Notes: generated by a model not told the origin, from the sequence alone. Counted from the first letter of the stretch, positions 39,291-54,694 are shown. The stretch: 64,000 nt of DNA from Camarhynchus parvulus (GCF_901933205.1 NC_044582.1:14799820-14863819), one strand, 5' to 3'. A program made the numbers and translations.

Positions 39291-40652
39291 CTGTAGGAAA
39301 GAAACCAAGGAGGAATTGAGTGGAGGCATGTTTATGTTTTGACTTTGTTTTTTAAATACACACAGGTAAAAGATCCAAACCAGGATAGCAATTCCTCTCT
39401 GTCAGGCAGATTCTGATTTATGGAAGGTGCAAGCTTCACCTCTGCACTCAGAGAACTTGAGTCTGAGTCTATTATTGCTCCAGTGTACAGCAGTGATTAA
39501 TTGTCTTGGTCTAAACTGGCATGGTAATTAATGCCATAATTAAAGTATTTACACAAAAAAAGGGACTTTCTACCTATAAATATAAATAAAAAGACCTTAT
39601 ACAAGCTATAGTTTGATTATTTTTGAAATGTATTGAACAATCATCAGAGGTTGGAGCTCAGAAAACACGGGGCATGAATGTGTGATGTACATGCAATGAA
39701 ATATTCATGTGGACACTTCACAAAACAATCTGGATCTTCACTTTATCACAAGCACGACAGAGGAAAAGGTAATAAACTTGCCCTGACTTGATAAAGAGGA
39801 GTAAAAATCCCTTCTAATTAACAAGGAGAGGCATGTAATGAAGAGCATTCATTACAACAGGTTAACTGATAACCTCAAAAAACTGCTATTCATCAGTTTC
39901 TGGAAACTGCAATTTCTCCACCCGATTCACAATTAAATTGCCCTTTACAACATACAAGACATTAATACACAAAAGATAATAATATGATTACTTTCCACTT
40001 GGTAAGGCAGCAGAACATGAACCCAAGCCCATATTGCAGGCTCCCAAGCATGCCTTATCACCTTGAGGACACCCCGGGGATGCAGCCCTGCTGCTCCTCA
40101 TCCACCCTGGGGCTAACCCACAACACTTGGGGTGCTCCACAAGAAGTTTCACTGGGTGTCACAAATGAGCTTTGCCAGAACTGTGTTGACTCAAAACCTG
40201 AGAGGATAAAGAAGGGATTAGGTGTGAAGGAATGAAATATCACTGCATTGCACTGGTGCAGGATGTCAGCTGCAATTATCTCAGCTCACTGCACCGCAGG
40301 AGGAGATACACCCTGCCAGCTCCAGCCAGCCAGGCTCATACCAGCACCAGGAAAACTCCCTGAGGCCACCCACGTTTATAGCTCTGCACAATCAGGTTTT
40401 ACACCTCTCCACAGACAAAATGTGACAATTCTCTCCTGTGATGTGCACTCACACACAGCTCAGCGCTGGTAGTAAGACTGCCATCCACAGTGCAACTGGA
40501 AAACACAACATCCCAACAGATGCTTTACTTCCCATAAGACAGGGACACCATCCCCTAGACCATGTTGCTCAAAGAATTTCCAGTGCATTTTGAGTTCATG
40601 GAGCCTGTGTATGGCCCATGGTATGGCTTTCTGATCCCAGGCAAAGCACAGG

Positions 40653-40943
40653 TGTCACTATAGGACATGAAAGAACAGAAGCACAACACCGTTCTCAAGG
40701 TGAAGGAAAAAAGGGAACTTTAATTTCTGACTCTAATATTTATAGTTTTCCAAAAGTGACAGCAGATTGGAGGGTGACAGTGCCACCTCTCCAATGACAC
40801 TGGTCAAACCAACAGTCTATCAACTCCCCCCTCCTCCATAAAGGAATGCAAAACAATGAGTTATTTACAGAAAGTGTGTGAGAAAGCTCACTAGAAGAAT
40901 GTCAACATCAGAAGGCTTAGAAAATCTTAAAAAACCAGTGACA
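40653..40943 (-). mobile_element. Short solo LTR of an endogenous retrovirus (passerine type)
   Basis: The 291-base element has inverted termini (TGTCACT at one end, AGTGACA at the other) and near-identical flanking hexamers, cacagg and cagagg. On the minus strand it contains a TATA-like ctataaatattagag and downstream a short U5-like region. I recall this sequence type as a repeated songbird LTR but cannot name the family. There are no internal genes. Confidence 0.75.
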
Positions 40944-43900
40944 CAGAGGCACCAGAAGGAAATTTATAACCCATTCAAACAAGAACATACAATTTAATTG
41001 ATTCTATAACTCTTCCTTATACTCACATTAAATGCATGCATTTACCAGTGAAGGGTTTTCTGGATTTTCAGTTGGTGACGCCATTGCAGTTTTTTATTTC
41101 ACCTTTGTGCTGCAAAATCCTTTACTCTGCAGAAGCTACAAAGACTAAAACCATAGAAGGTCCCTTCTCTGCCTTGTTCCCGCTGCTTGTGAGCACACAA
41201 ACATTCCTGGTGTCAGCAAGTAAAATCTAAGAGGAAAAACAGAGCCCTTCCAACTCTTATCCCATTAACCCTTATGGCAGAGATGTCTCTATGCAAAACA
41301 CTCTGGTGTTAAAGCACCCTGGTGATGGATTCTAACAGAGGGACACGCCACAGACAGCACTCCACCCTTCCTAATACATCCTCCTAACTCAGGGACATTG
41401 CAGCAGACATGTGACAGATCAACTTACCCAAGTGTGTTTACATTAGTGGAGATAAGGAGGAGGATTTTATGCCCACTACAGATATTTTAATTCCTAGCAC
41501 AGACTTTTTCATTTAGGGATCTGCTTTTCAGCTTTCAAGCTGAATTCTAATCATGTCTTCTAATCCATTGGCAGCAAGAGGAAAAAAAATTGAAGGAAAT
41601 TAGATGCAGCTTGGATAATTGATGTTTGTGTGCTTGGCTTTAATAAAAATACACTGTTAAATTAGAGAGGAGTCTAAAAGGATTCAATCAATAAGAAACT
41701 GAATCAGGTAGGGAATTCGATCTTGGGTTTTATCCTAATCTTCCAAATAAGCCAGAAGATCAGTTCCAATGATGCTGAGATTCATTTTAACTCTGCTGAA
41801 ATCTGTGAACATTGTTTATATATGCTTCTGTAGCCTGACTAGATCCTGCATTTCCAGCTGAAAGAACTTTAGCATTCAGACACAGTGGATGGATGAAGGG
41901 GTTTTCAGTGTTTCATGTGCACAGAGAATGCACTGTCTATGAATTAATTAAATCTGTGAGAAAAATAAACCTCCTGTAGCATATCAGAACCATTATATAC
42001 CCACATGCTCAGCATCTAATGCCTGTGGACTATTAGACATACCAAGGAGAGGGCAAACTGCCTGCATGCAAGACAGGTTACTAAACAGCATCATTACTCT
42101 AATAACCATTTTTATCTACCAGTATGCCTTATAAATGTTTTTTCTATTCCAGCAACACTGCTAAGGAAACAAACTCACTGCCAGGCATTTGTTTCTTCCC
42201 TCATCCCTCAACAGAACAAACACCAGTGGAAGGATGATATCAGATCACTCAACATGTCCCAGACTGGGGGATGCTCACACTGCTGGGTGCTGGGACACAA
42301 GCAATGAAGATCCAGATGTATCCCCAGTCCAGGGAGGGACAGTAAAGGTGCTGTCACCTACAGCTGGAGCCAGGCATCCAGTACTGCAAACATCCAGAAG
42401 CCTGACAATCACTGTCATGTAAAACATTCATATTCCCATTCTGATTTTCAGAGGTGTTTTACACCTCAAATCCCAGGAAACCCCAGTTAAAAGAAGGGCA
42501 TTGCCTTTTAAGAGGTAAATAGCAACATTAAGAAAAACCCAAACCACTGGTAAAATGGGATACATAGTTCTTCTCTTTGAGCCTAATGTAGTGCATTTAA
42601 TCCCTCCTACTAGTCCACTGGTGTTTAATATTCATTCATTCATAGATTACCAAACTTGTTTCAATGTGAAAGAAGCAGATTATATTCAATTCTCAATACA
42701 AAGTAATAAAATGCCCACAGTTGTGTTTTCACTCTTTATCCTTCTGCTCCAACAGATAAGTCAGATGCAAACATTTCTATGTATCTCTGTATTATTACAG
42801 CTTCGACCACAGGTCAAATGTTACTTTTTCTTATTTGGTTTTGAAATATTACTCTAATCCTCTATCTTTTTATATCAGAGAACATTTATGGTTCTTTTGA
42901 AAATAAAGATTAAGCTTTCTGTATCTGTGCAGTGTGAAAGATTTACAAACACAAAAACATTTGCTTAAAACACCCACTAGAGGACAGTGCAATTCAATGT
43001 GGAAAAGGGATATAAAAATCTCTTTGGAGAGGAGAGCAGGGTTATTTTTTCTACTTAAAGCCAAACGACATGATTTAACTTTATAACAATTATGCAGAAT
43101 ATCACTGTGCCTCTTTGGGATGGAACTTTGAAAGTCTGGAAGTGAGAAGTTTAAAGAGGTTGAATCAACAAACAGCAAAGCAGGAAAGCTTGCAGTCAGG
43201 TGAAGAAACACTGACACAATGCAATTTTGAATGTCTTGCACTATTCTAAATCAGGTCAAGTTTATAATTCACTGGCAATGCACCCTGTTGCCCTGGCAGG
43301 AAAGGAACTCTGATGAACCTCCAAAACACAATTCAGATTTTTCTGTCTGGGGCACCCCAACTGCTAGGTAGGAAAAGCAGATTAGGGATTTTGGCCAAAG
43401 CTAATTTTTGGTCTGTACTCAAGAGGTTCCTGAGCAATGCAAATCTCACTGAGAGCAAACACCTGGTTCTGCCACATCCCACTGTTGTATGTGGAGCCCC
43501 ATTCTTGGATGGCAAGTGAGAAGGCAGTGCCTGGCTGGCACTGGGGGAAGCCTTTTTGAAATGCATCTCCTTTAGTGCCATGCTCAGAGTCCCAAATTCA
43601 ACATTTTTGCAAAGTCAATGCTTTGTAGATCCAGTTTCTGGTGTGCTGAAACAGCCACCTACAGTTTTCAGTGCTTCCTGCTTACAGCAAATCCAGGATC
43701 TAGAACAGGACAGGAATTTATTGGCTTCTGCTGGTTTGAAAACAATTCAGCAACAATCCTCTGCCACCTGAGCAGATTCCGGAGTGTGGCCCTTCCTTGG
43801 GGTATGAAAACCAGGCAGGCCAGGAGGGGTCTGGAGCAGACAGAGCTCTGGTGCTCTCCAATACCAAAGATACCCCCCCGAATGGACCACCAGGAACATC

Positions 43901-45460
43901 CCTGCTGCGGGATTTTGTCTTAATTCTCTGTAGCACTGACACAAAAATAAAAATTAAGGGATCAGAGCTCATTAATGGAATGAGATGAAACGATGAGTGG
44001 CAAATTGCACATCAGAGTACCACAGTGGAAACAGTCCCCAGAGACTCTCCTTCATTCCTTTGCCCAGCTCCAAGTAGTGCATGTTTTGGGAACAGAAATA
44101 TTCCAATTCCATGCACACAGCCTCCTTCAAATTCCAAAATATCACGGCAGGAACCTCCATCTCAATGAATTTCAGGGAGAAGTCCCACACCAAGCCTGTT
44201 TTGGGAAGGAAGACACACACTCTGCCCCCCTGAGCCCTGGCACAATTGCATCCATCACAATAATCCATCATCCCTTGGTCTGGGATCAACTTGAGGTGAA
44301 TTTAGGAAGCTGCAAACCATTTCCTGCTTGCTGTGTCTGTGCTCCCACCTGGCCAGGCCTCAGTCAGGTCCTGCCCAAAAGCCACATCCCCCCAGGTTAA
44401 TGCAGAGATAATTAATGTTCTTTCACTGATAGGAAGCACAACCAGCCCCTCATATAATCCTATTTATGATAATAAGGGAAAAGAATAAAGAGAAGGAAAA
44501 TAAAAGGTTGAGACCATGAAGTACCATTCTGAAGTATACTTGAGAATAAAGACAATGGCCTTTAAAACTGTTTTGGGGACATAATGCAGCAGGAATTTGA
44601 CAGAAAAATTGTATTTTTGGTGCAAATATGGCAGGATAACTTTTCTACCAGATTATGGGTATTTGGAATAAATTTGTTCTGACTCTCATTTAAATACCTG
44701 AGGTTCAATGTGATGAACCCCTGGATGAGCAGAGCAGACTTCAGAACAACCCAGGGAAGACAACTACCTACACAACCATGTATTGCAAGACTGAGAAAAC
44801 CACACATCACCAGCTCATGTGTGTCAGATGAGAGCACAGTATTTCAGATTGCCTTTAAATTCCTCTGTGTGCACCCAGAACTAAGGGCAGCTGCATGTTT
44901 GGGCCTGATTTGGGAGATATTAATCCAGCAGAACCAAGAGGCACCCACACCACCCCTCTTTAGGCACAAGCAGTGCACACAGGTCATTAAATACTCAGGG
45001 AACTCCTACTGACTGCTCCATATTAGCATGGTAAGTTAGAGACACCCTCCAAACCCACTCATCCAAGGCAGTTTATACAGCAGCATGACTGCAAGTAGTT
45101 CCTCCACAACAGCAAAGTCTATAAAAATTGATCCAATATTTGCTGAATTTTGCCTCTGCACTTCAGATTAATTTCTCAGAGGCACATCATACACTTTCTC
45201 TAATGTTTTCACTGTCTGAAGTTTCAATTAGATTTTTGCTAAGCAATAATCAGCTTTCTGAAAAATAATGCAGAATTACTGAAGCATGTGACAGAGGAGG
45301 TAGCAAGGTGTCCCTGTAATTCCAACAACATGTTCTGCCCTGGGGCGCCTCTGCACAGTTTCATCATCCTTTATGGGGCGTTAAAAGGCAAAAAGGTCAG
45401 ACAAGTTTAAATGATTTGAACTAACTGCAATATTCCTCAAAAGAGCGAGCACCTGGAGAG

Positions 45461-45510
45461 TGGATATATGGATATATATGATGGATATATGGATATCATG
45501 GATATATGAT
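45461..45510. repeat. ATGGATAT-type short tandem repeat
   Basis: Imperfect repeats of tggatatat/atggatatat run for about 50 bases. They may be length-variable between individuals. Confidence 0.9.
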
Positions 45511-48500
45511 GAAATGGAGCTGGTGCAGGACACAATCCACAGCGTGGGCTGCTGCCAGATGAGTTGTTCAAAGAGTAAGTCACAATGGATGGTGTGCTGT
45601 GGTGTGTGGCACAAACCTGGCAAATTACCAAAGCCAATGCTGTCAAATGGCACAGTCACAAATATCCACAACGAGGCCTGACTGAACAAAACTGCTGATT
45701 TGATCACTTTCTGTACAAGACTTTCTGTTTAATTCAACAGCCAGTTAAAAATAAATGTATTACCAGTTTGAAGACATGTCAAGATGTTCCTTCTCTCTTC
45801 CTTCTGGTTTGACTTTCTCCTAAATCCAGCTACAATGTGCCTTGCTCCAAACAGACAGTTGTTTCATAATTCAGGCAAGGAAAATGCCAAAACCAAACCA
45901 CCAAAAACCAAAGTTCCACTAAGATCTGAAATCTTGATGTGAATAATATTTGAGGTCCACTAGTAAAATTTATTTCCTGAAACAGAAAGTCACCAGAACT
46001 TATCTTTATTTCCTCTTTAGAAATAGCCATAGAAATACAAATACTATGTTTATTTGGAGTATGCAAGCATTAAGTAAAAGTGCCCATCACATGGGAGAAG
46101 AGAGATGAAGAACAGTTATCCTTGTTCTCTAGAAAGACTTGGGATCTTCCTTTTTGTCACCTGAGAAACATCCTTGACTTCTACTCCCCATGCAGAAAAG
46201 AATGAAATGCTATAGAAGCTACTATCTAGGTCAGGCTGCATTTCTTAGTGAGACAATGGAAACTTTCAAAAAGGAATTCTGCACTTCAAGAAGCTTAATT
46301 AAAGTACAAAAATGCATTGTCATGGGTACTGAAGTGCTTATACACATCTGAAATCTCCAAATAATTAAAACACGTTCTTTTACAGTAACATTGTAGTCAT
46401 CAAAAACGTGAATTGCTGTCCTCATTAGGTTCCAAATTACTACCAAATAAAAATCAGCTCACTTTTAACGTGTAGTAAACCAAAGCAGAACTAGTAAAAC
46501 TCAGAAAGGCAATTAGAAGAGTGATAAAGACACTGGACAAGGTTTGTATTCAAAATATTATAAATAAACCACAACCTTCCATTTTAGCAGAGGAAACAGA
46601 AAGAGGATTCAGAGCCAAGCCTGCAACTAGCAAGGGAAAAAGGGAACCAGCTGCAATCATTTTGTACCTGGCTCCAGGTAGTTTTATTTCTTAGTCCTTG
46701 ATTGTTGAAATGAGACAGTGAAGATACAAAAGGGATCCTCTTACTGTTATTTTCAGATACAGCATACAGCCACAGTTAGAAATGCTGCCACAGGATATTG
46801 GTTATGTCAAAAGCTTACATGGGTTGAGAATATACAGCAACAAATTCCTGGAAAGAAAACAACCAAAGACTTGTAAATACAAGAGTATCAAAGATCACTG
46901 GAAGCATCCTCAGACACTTGTCCTCTTCTTGAGTTCCTCTTTACCTGCCTCTGGCTGCTGCTGGAGAAAACAGATCAGATCAAGATAGGTCCAAACCTTA
47001 CTCAATGCAGTTGCACTCTTCCAGTAAAGCACAGCTTACATTTTTTAAATATATCTATGCAACCCTTTTCCAAATTAAGTCACAAAATAGTTGGTGCCTG
47101 AGTCATATATTCCTTTAGCAGATTACAAAACTGTCTGATCTCAGCAGTTACTACATAGCATCAATCAGGAACATGGCACTGGACAGGTGATTTTTGATTT
47201 TGATTACTCCTCCTTTTATTTTAATACAATTAATTCCTTGCTCTTTCCTATCCTTTTGAGGATCAGATCCCAGTCAGAAGGCGGGAACAGAAATTAATGT
47301 CTCTGATCTTGTCCACATGTGGAACAAGCTTAAGAGCTCATGTGTCCTCTTCCTCTTGCTTCGTCCAGCCTCTGGAGCTCAACCAGAGGGGGAAGAGCTT
47401 GTTCCTGGGGCATACCAAGCTCTGGATGGAACACAGCACAAGTAGAAATAGGAAATTCTCCTCCCACCTTGCTAAACTCAGCCTGGAACATTCCTTGCCC
47501 ACCCAGCAGCTCGGGTTTTTCCCAGTGGTCACCAGCAGGACTTGCTGCCACCTCAACATCAGTGAGAATTTTTGTTCCAGAAATGCCTCTTCCAAAGGCT
47601 GGCATTATATATTAAAGACATTCAGCTCTGGACAGGACTGCTGAAAGACTGAGAATGGTCTTTATCTTCCGCAAGGTTTATATAAAGGAATTTAAACTAA
47701 AAAATGTGCCAGTTTAAAAATTAATGACCTGTAATAACATCCCCACAAATAGGATACTAAGCTAAGAATTGGATTATTGCAAAATGAGATGACTTCAGGA
47801 GTTGACAAAGGGGTTCTACGTACTTTTTTGGACTGTCTTGCTACTTGAAAAATCATAAAATGCAGCTTAACATTTTTTTCCTTATAGCAAAGGGGAAAAG
47901 ATTGGCCTGAACCTTTGACAAGTAAAAATCAGTGATGTCACTTCAGTCTTCCTAATAATTTAATCTACTGTCTTCATCTTTACTAAACTTTTTCCACTTT
48001 TATTAAGAAGGGAATCACCTTCAGAGAATAATTATTCGATAATAATCTCCCATCCACTTTTCACAAGTTTATCAAAGTATCTTGTAATAAAACCAGAACT
48101 GAATGTTTTAGCCACAAACCCAAAGTGATACAATCAGCAAATCTGAACTGTGAAAGAAGTTATAGAGCTACATTAAGAAACAGATGGAGTGAGCCTAAAA
48201 CAATCAGAGATAAACCAGCATAAAGGAACTTAACTTTAGATTAATCAAGGTTGAGATGCTCAAGGCAACCATGGGGAGTCAGGCATATTAAAATTAACAG
48301 GAGAGACATGTAAATCGCAGGCTGCTTCTTACATCTCACCCCAGTTCTGTACAGAACAAGACATGGAATTGTAGGTGTCCCTGTTAACCATATTCCCTTC
48401 TTTACAAGTGATTTTGCACTATGGTCAAGGAAAATATCTATCTCAAAGAATGGCTCTCCTAGACTTGTTAATTTCAATGAGAATTGGAAAAGCTTATGAG

Positions 48501-49399
48501 GATTTAAAACTCCCACATTAAATTGCAAAAAAATGTCAGAACAAGCCTCAGATGTATGCTCTGATAACACTTGAAACTAAGCATGATGAAAACAAACAAA
48601 TAGCCAGCACATACTCAGTTATACAACCAACCACATTTCACACAGCCAAAAGCTGTCACTTGGTTTCAGTAGCACCTTTTCTAAATTCAGATTTTCTGCT
48701 GGGTATCAGTAACTTAAACACAGTTCCTTGGTGTAGGATTCCACAGATACAAAGAGGCAAGTCACAAATAAAAATTAATTCAGAACCTTAAAATGGTGCA
48801 AAATTCGATGGCAATATTTAATGCTAAGCACACAAGTCCAGCAGTGTCTCATACCTTTTAATCTCAAAATCAGATAAGCAAGTACATCCAAAGCAGATTA
48901 CTTATTCAACTATTTGAGAGCATAAAAGTAAAGTTGCACATTTATATCTTCACATAGTGACTTTTTTTTTTTTTTAATTTCCTCCTGGATGATCCACAAA
49001 AAGGAAAAAGTCCCATTATTAGAATATATTTCCTCACCTGAGAAACATGCCCTGTTTTCCAATACACACACAGTACCAAGACAAACTTGTGATCTGGGCT
49101 AAGCTGTAGAAGGGAACTGAAAATCCATATTTCAAAAGAAAACAATGGAAATGGTTATAACCAAGGAAATTATTGCAGGCAGAAACAGTTTAATGCATGC
49201 ATTGCATGTACTTTTTGTTAATTACTTTTTAAGCACTTACGCAGTAGTGGCTAAAGAGGAATTACATAAAAGGGAGATTACATAAAAACATTTCCAAGTG
49301 GGTGTTTCATGCTGAGCCACAGTCTGTAATAGCAGTGCTGATTAACCAGGACAGCCTTGGCTTCATTTCCAAGGCCTTTAATGGCCCAGCAGAATCTCA

Positions 49400-49855
49400 T
49401 TCTTAGAATGGCTTGGGTTGGAAGGGAACTTGAAGGGGACCTCATTCCAACCCCCTGTCATGGGCAGGGACACCTGCCACTGTCCCAGGGTGCTCCCAGT
49501 CCTGTCCAGCCTAGCCTTGGACACTTGCAGGGATCCAGGGGCAGCCACAGCTTCTCTGGGCACCCTGTGCCAGGGTCTCACCACCCTCACTGGGAATGAG
49601 TTATTTCTTATATCTGATCTCAAAGCACCATCTCTCAGTTTAAAGCCATTCCCTGTGTCCTGTCCCTCCATCCCTTGTCCCAGGTCCCTCTCCAGCTCTC
49701 TTGGAGCCCCTTTGGGCACTGGAAGGTGCTCTGAGATCTCCCTGGAGTCTCCTCCTCTCCAGGTTGAACAACCCCAGCTCTCTCAGTCTGTCTTCATAGC
49801 AGGGATGCTCCAGCACTCAGATCCTCTTTGGACCTCCTCTGGACTTTCCCACCTT
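49400..49855 (-). mobile_element. CR1 LINE, 3' region
   Basis: In reverse orientation this is a long, well-kept CR1 3' region. It contains gaatggcttgggttggaagg, ccaaccccctgtcatgggcag, cagcctagccttggacactt, and further blocks through aggttgaacaaccccagctc and tcctctttggacctcctctg. It is about 455 bp and the best-preserved CR1 in the window. Confidence 0.95.
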
Positions 49856-52800
49856 TTCTTTTTTCAAGCACCAACAGGACAGATTCCTGCCTAGATTCTG
49901 TCTGGCCAGGAGATGACTGAACTGCTTTGCTACAAGTCCCTGTTCCAGATGTCCTTTTTTGCATGGAAATGCATTTGTGAGAGACGTCAGCCCAAAGAGT
50001 TCTACCACACTTTGACAATCCAACACATAGTCAAGGAACTTGAACTGAAAAAGCATTTCCTGAATTTGTTATTTGATTTGATAAAGCCATCTCCCAATGA
50101 AGTGTGGACACACTACAAACCTCAAGCTGAGCACTCTTCAAAGCCAAGATACCCTGCAGCACTCTCGACAGCTCTCACCTCAGTGACACCTTCGAGTGTT
50201 TACACAGAGCAAACAAAAGGACTCTGCTTTACTTCTGCCTAATTAAAATGTTTTAAAAGAATTTAATTATAAAATGCCAAACTACACAAATGCAAAGATC
50301 TTTCCTACAGAGAATTAGTGATGAATTGAATGATTTTTTTAAATCAAACTGTTGGCAAGCGGTGTGGGTTTCCTGTTTGTAAACAACCATATGAATGCTA
50401 AACATATTTATTCACAACTTGACACGAAATACAGCTCTGTAATTAATCATTTCCCTATCTAAGTCAGAAAAAATAAACCCCCAAACTTGTACCCCCTGTT
50501 ATTATGAAATAGTCAGCTACACATAAATGAATAATTATCTGAATTATCAACTATCTACAGATGTGCAGCTCTTTTCAGCCCAGACAATGGCATTCCCCTG
50601 ATGCAAACTGCTAATCCCACACACATTCTCTTATTCTTTGTTTAAAGTGAGAAAATCTCCTTACTTATTAAATACACTCAATCATGGGCTATTAAAGCTA
50701 TTGTTTCAGGTTATCTATTAATTGCAGGCTCCCCTGCCTATATTCACTGCTAAGATGACACCCCTCTTATAAATTGAAAAATGCCTGCCTGAGTGGGTAA
50801 AATGTTAAAGGCCATGGGTTAAGACTAATTCTGAAAAATGAGGTAACTCTTAAGCTGTGAAAAGTTGTCACTGGAATTAACTGCTTGAAATCCTGTCTTA
50901 TTTTGACAAGCTGAGTTTCAGATATTAAAAAAATACTCAGTGGAACTTATTTAATTTCAGCCTTAAATAATTTGCAAGAATATTTTGTTTTCTATAGCAA
51001 CAAGATGTTTAGATCTGAAAGGCTGTATGATTGCACTCCCTGTAAGACCTGACTTTAATCTTCTCAAATGCCAACAATTAGCAGTCAATATGAAGACAGA
51101 GGAAACCATATTGCTCGTGGGAAAAGACTAAATTCTTTGTGGGAATATTATATTAATCCAAAATAGATCAGAAATGTAATCTGCTCCTTGAATACAGTTC
51201 TGAATGTAATGGCAGCATTTGCATGCTTTTTTCTCCACTTAATAGGAAAAATAAATGCACAAGATCTTTACAAGCTTAGTACATTCAAACAGAATAAAAG
51301 TAATATGCAGTCATAGTTACCAAGTGACATCTTTGACAGACAAAAAACTACAGGTAAAATAAAAAACAAAAAGCTACAACACACACACAATGCAGGACAT
51401 GGAAGATGTGCCAAGACCTAGACTAGAACAGTATGATGCCACCTACTTCTGAAAGATCTTTTTCATCATAGTGAACCTGGAACTAACAAAACACCAGACT
51501 TCTTAGAGACTTAATGTGAGATTGCTCCAGAAATTTAAAACAGTAACTTAAGAATCAATGATTTTGTTTAGATACCTGTAACTCATGTATAGCATTGCCT
51601 TGGTGTGATGGGAAGTGGGAAAGGTGGAGAAACAATTTAGCTTTATAATCCATGAAGTCAACAAGAATGATTCTTGAAAACAACAGATAATAAAACATTC
51701 ATTATCAAAGTTTCACTTTGTTGTTTGTCTTCAGTGTCTGCAGCTGACAGATACACTAATTTATAATCCTCTGCCAGTTGCAAACTGGCAAACGCTTTTG
51801 AATTAGTCCCTTGACTTGAGCCTACAAATTTAATTGTTTCCACAAACAACTGGGCAATGTTTCAAGACTTTGCTTCAAGACACCAGAAAGTCCCATATCG
51901 TACCTAACAGAAAAACCAACAGCCTGTTCCTTGGCATTTCCTGGAATGCTGGTTCTGTTCAGAATTAAAACAACCTGGATGAAAAATTTAAGAAGTATTA
52001 AAAGTAATATATCAAGAAAATCTCTTTGCCCTAAAAACTTCTGACTAGTTCCAATTTTGATCCAAATTAGAAGCGTCTCTGAACATCCAAGGACTTTCAT
52101 TAAGTAGTCAAAAAAAAAATTGTGTGTTTAAATCTGCTCTACTGTACATAATTCACCAGAAACACTTTAAACAGAGTGAAAACTGCTGTTCATATCAATG
52201 AAAAAAAATGCTCTCCTCAGTTTTGTTACAAAACTAAGAGTGAAACACCACTGAAACTGCATAAAGAAAAATTTATACTTAAAAAGGAAAAAAATCAACA
52301 AATTAAAGCCAAGGTAAATGGTACAGTGATTAATGCATTGCTCCTTTCATTTGCGACTATTCTGATCACATGGGATTAAATAGATTGTTCACAAAATCTT
52401 CTGTGAGCACATGACCAAAGCTATCTCAGAAACACAATGATTACCAGTCACAACTCCAGGCAACACATGTCTGCAGACAAAATTGATGTAAATCAGAAAT
52501 GAGAAGCCCTGGAAAACTGTGACAGGTCCTTGTTGCAACAGTCAGTACATCTCTCATAATACATACATAAATACTCCAATACTTTATAGTCAATATTTCT
52601 TCTTTTTTTTCAACCAGACTACAAATCCCAAATATTTGATTAACAATATATCAAGAGGCCTTGGAATTCAGAATTAAAGAATGAACTGTCAGCAAATTAT
52701 GGCCCCTCATGCATTATGACTGAAATGCACAAGCGTTTGTACAGGTCCCTTATGTACCAGTGAAGGTCTGAATTGCCAAGGCAAGCCCAAGGACATGACA

Positions 52801-54694
52801 GCTGACTGTCACCAGGATGTTTGGATTCTTGGTCTAAATACTTACACCTCATACTGGCCATTGTTTTTTGCACAAACTCACAAAGAGCCCTCATTCAATG
52901 TCATGACCTCAGTTATTTTCTGGCCTGGACTTCAAGTTTCTATAAAATCTCCCTTCCTGCAAAACAACTATGGTTCAGTTAATCACCATCATAGCCAGCC
53001 TCTATTATTACCTGCTAGGCTTTGATTACCAGGACTTCAGCAAATCCAATATCCCTGATTTTCTCTTACGGCTGCAGCTGTGAAAATGACTTCTGGAGAA
53101 CACTGGAACTGGCAGAAAATGCCAAAGTGGTTCTACACTAGAGAGCTTGCTGCTCTCCCTCTGGTATAACACTCACACACAAGTTACAAAGCTTGAAATA
53201 ATTGTCTACTCTCTGGGCCTTGAAATCAAAACCCAGCAAGTCCTTCTTGTGTCTGCCCAAAGCCTTCCACCCCACCCAACACTGAGGAATTACAACCCTA
53301 CCTCATGCCCCACATTTTTTATTTGACAAATGAATTTCACCCATGTAATGGCAGAGCTGTGAATGCTCACAGTAAATAATGCTTCACGTGAGGAACCAAC
53401 TGGAATTCTTTCAACCATTTTATAACCAAACAAACACAAACAAGATTTACTTATTGTTAAATCCTCAGTCAGGATCTACATTTAGCTACAGCTATTGGTA
53501 GGCAGGACAAACAGTTTTAAAGCACAGAGTAATGCAATAGTTTAACCTGTATATTGCTGAATGTGGATGTCACCAGGATGTTTGGGTTTTTACTTCACTC
53601 ACTGGTTATTTCCAGGTCTTCCCATCTATGGCAAGCATTTGTAAGCATTCTTCTAAAAGCATGTTGGTCCATTCAAAAAAAATGTAAAAAAAAATAATGC
53701 ACAGACACTGTTCAACACTGCATACAGCTGCAAATGGTAAAGACTTAAATGTGTACAAACCCTCAAAGAAACAAAACCCATTGTATTGATTTCTGGATAG
53801 CTATTTTGGTTTCCCAATTATGAAAAAGCTACAGGTATCAGTTTTCAGTATAATGCGATGCTGCAGTTGTCGCCTGTTTCTCATTAATTTTTCATTCCTA
53901 CAAGAAAAAGTCTTTCCTGGGAGCACTAAGTGTCAGTGCAAGTCTGTTTCATTCACTTTTCAACACCAGACACGTATTTATTCCTAAGTTTTCAATTCCA
54001 TTGCATAGCTTGCTATGCAACTTGCACACATCAACCCCAGCAGCAGACAGCTTTTCACCAAAAATTGTAACTTGACATATACCTTGTCTTGCCTTAGGCT
54101 TAAATTGATTAATTCATCTTTCACTTGAGGTAAAGTTCCCCATTTAAAATGTTTTAGTAGGAAAAGGCAGATTTTACAAACTGAACCAGAAAAAGGACTT
54201 TCAGCATCATTGTCACACTTTCAAATTTGATGTTATGCACAGCTGTTAAGGAAGTCTTTACCTTAATTTTGCTGTTGCTATCTACAAGAAGTTTCTGCTT
54301 TCCAGACACTCCCTCCTGTGCAAAATATGAGGGTTACAAAGCAATGCTTGTCTCACTCTTTTCTCCTCTTAGAATTCAATTTAAGTCTCACATCCTCAGA
54401 TTTTTGGAAAGAAAATGGAGTCAGAGCAGCTACTCAGAATATCAAAAACTCACTTAAGAAACTCATTCTATTACACCACTGAGTGGAACACCACAGAATA
54501 ACTTGTGACAGGAGACAGCTAATACTTCAGAAGGTAAAAATATACTACAGTAGGTTAACTATGGAAAAGCTTCTAGGAATATATGTGGTATCTGCCTTAA
54601 CTAATGATGAAGAATGAGAATTTCTTCTAAAAAAGACGTGCTAATTCAAACATAGAACTCTGACCTCAAGGCAGGGATTTTTGGTCAAATGTTT

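Noticed and set aside
38796..39329. 177-codon open frame on the minus strand
   Set aside because: It contains the SUCLG2 exon in frame but runs through the acceptor and donor into intron. Only 39170-39290 is coding.
39154..39342. Open frame on the plus strand over the SUCLG2 exon
   Set aside because: It is an antisense shadow of the conserved SUCLG2 exon.
52807..53583. Seventeen-base word gtcaccaggatgtttgg present twice, about 760 bases apart
   Set aside because: The match does not extend beyond the word on either side, so a shared repeat is not supported.
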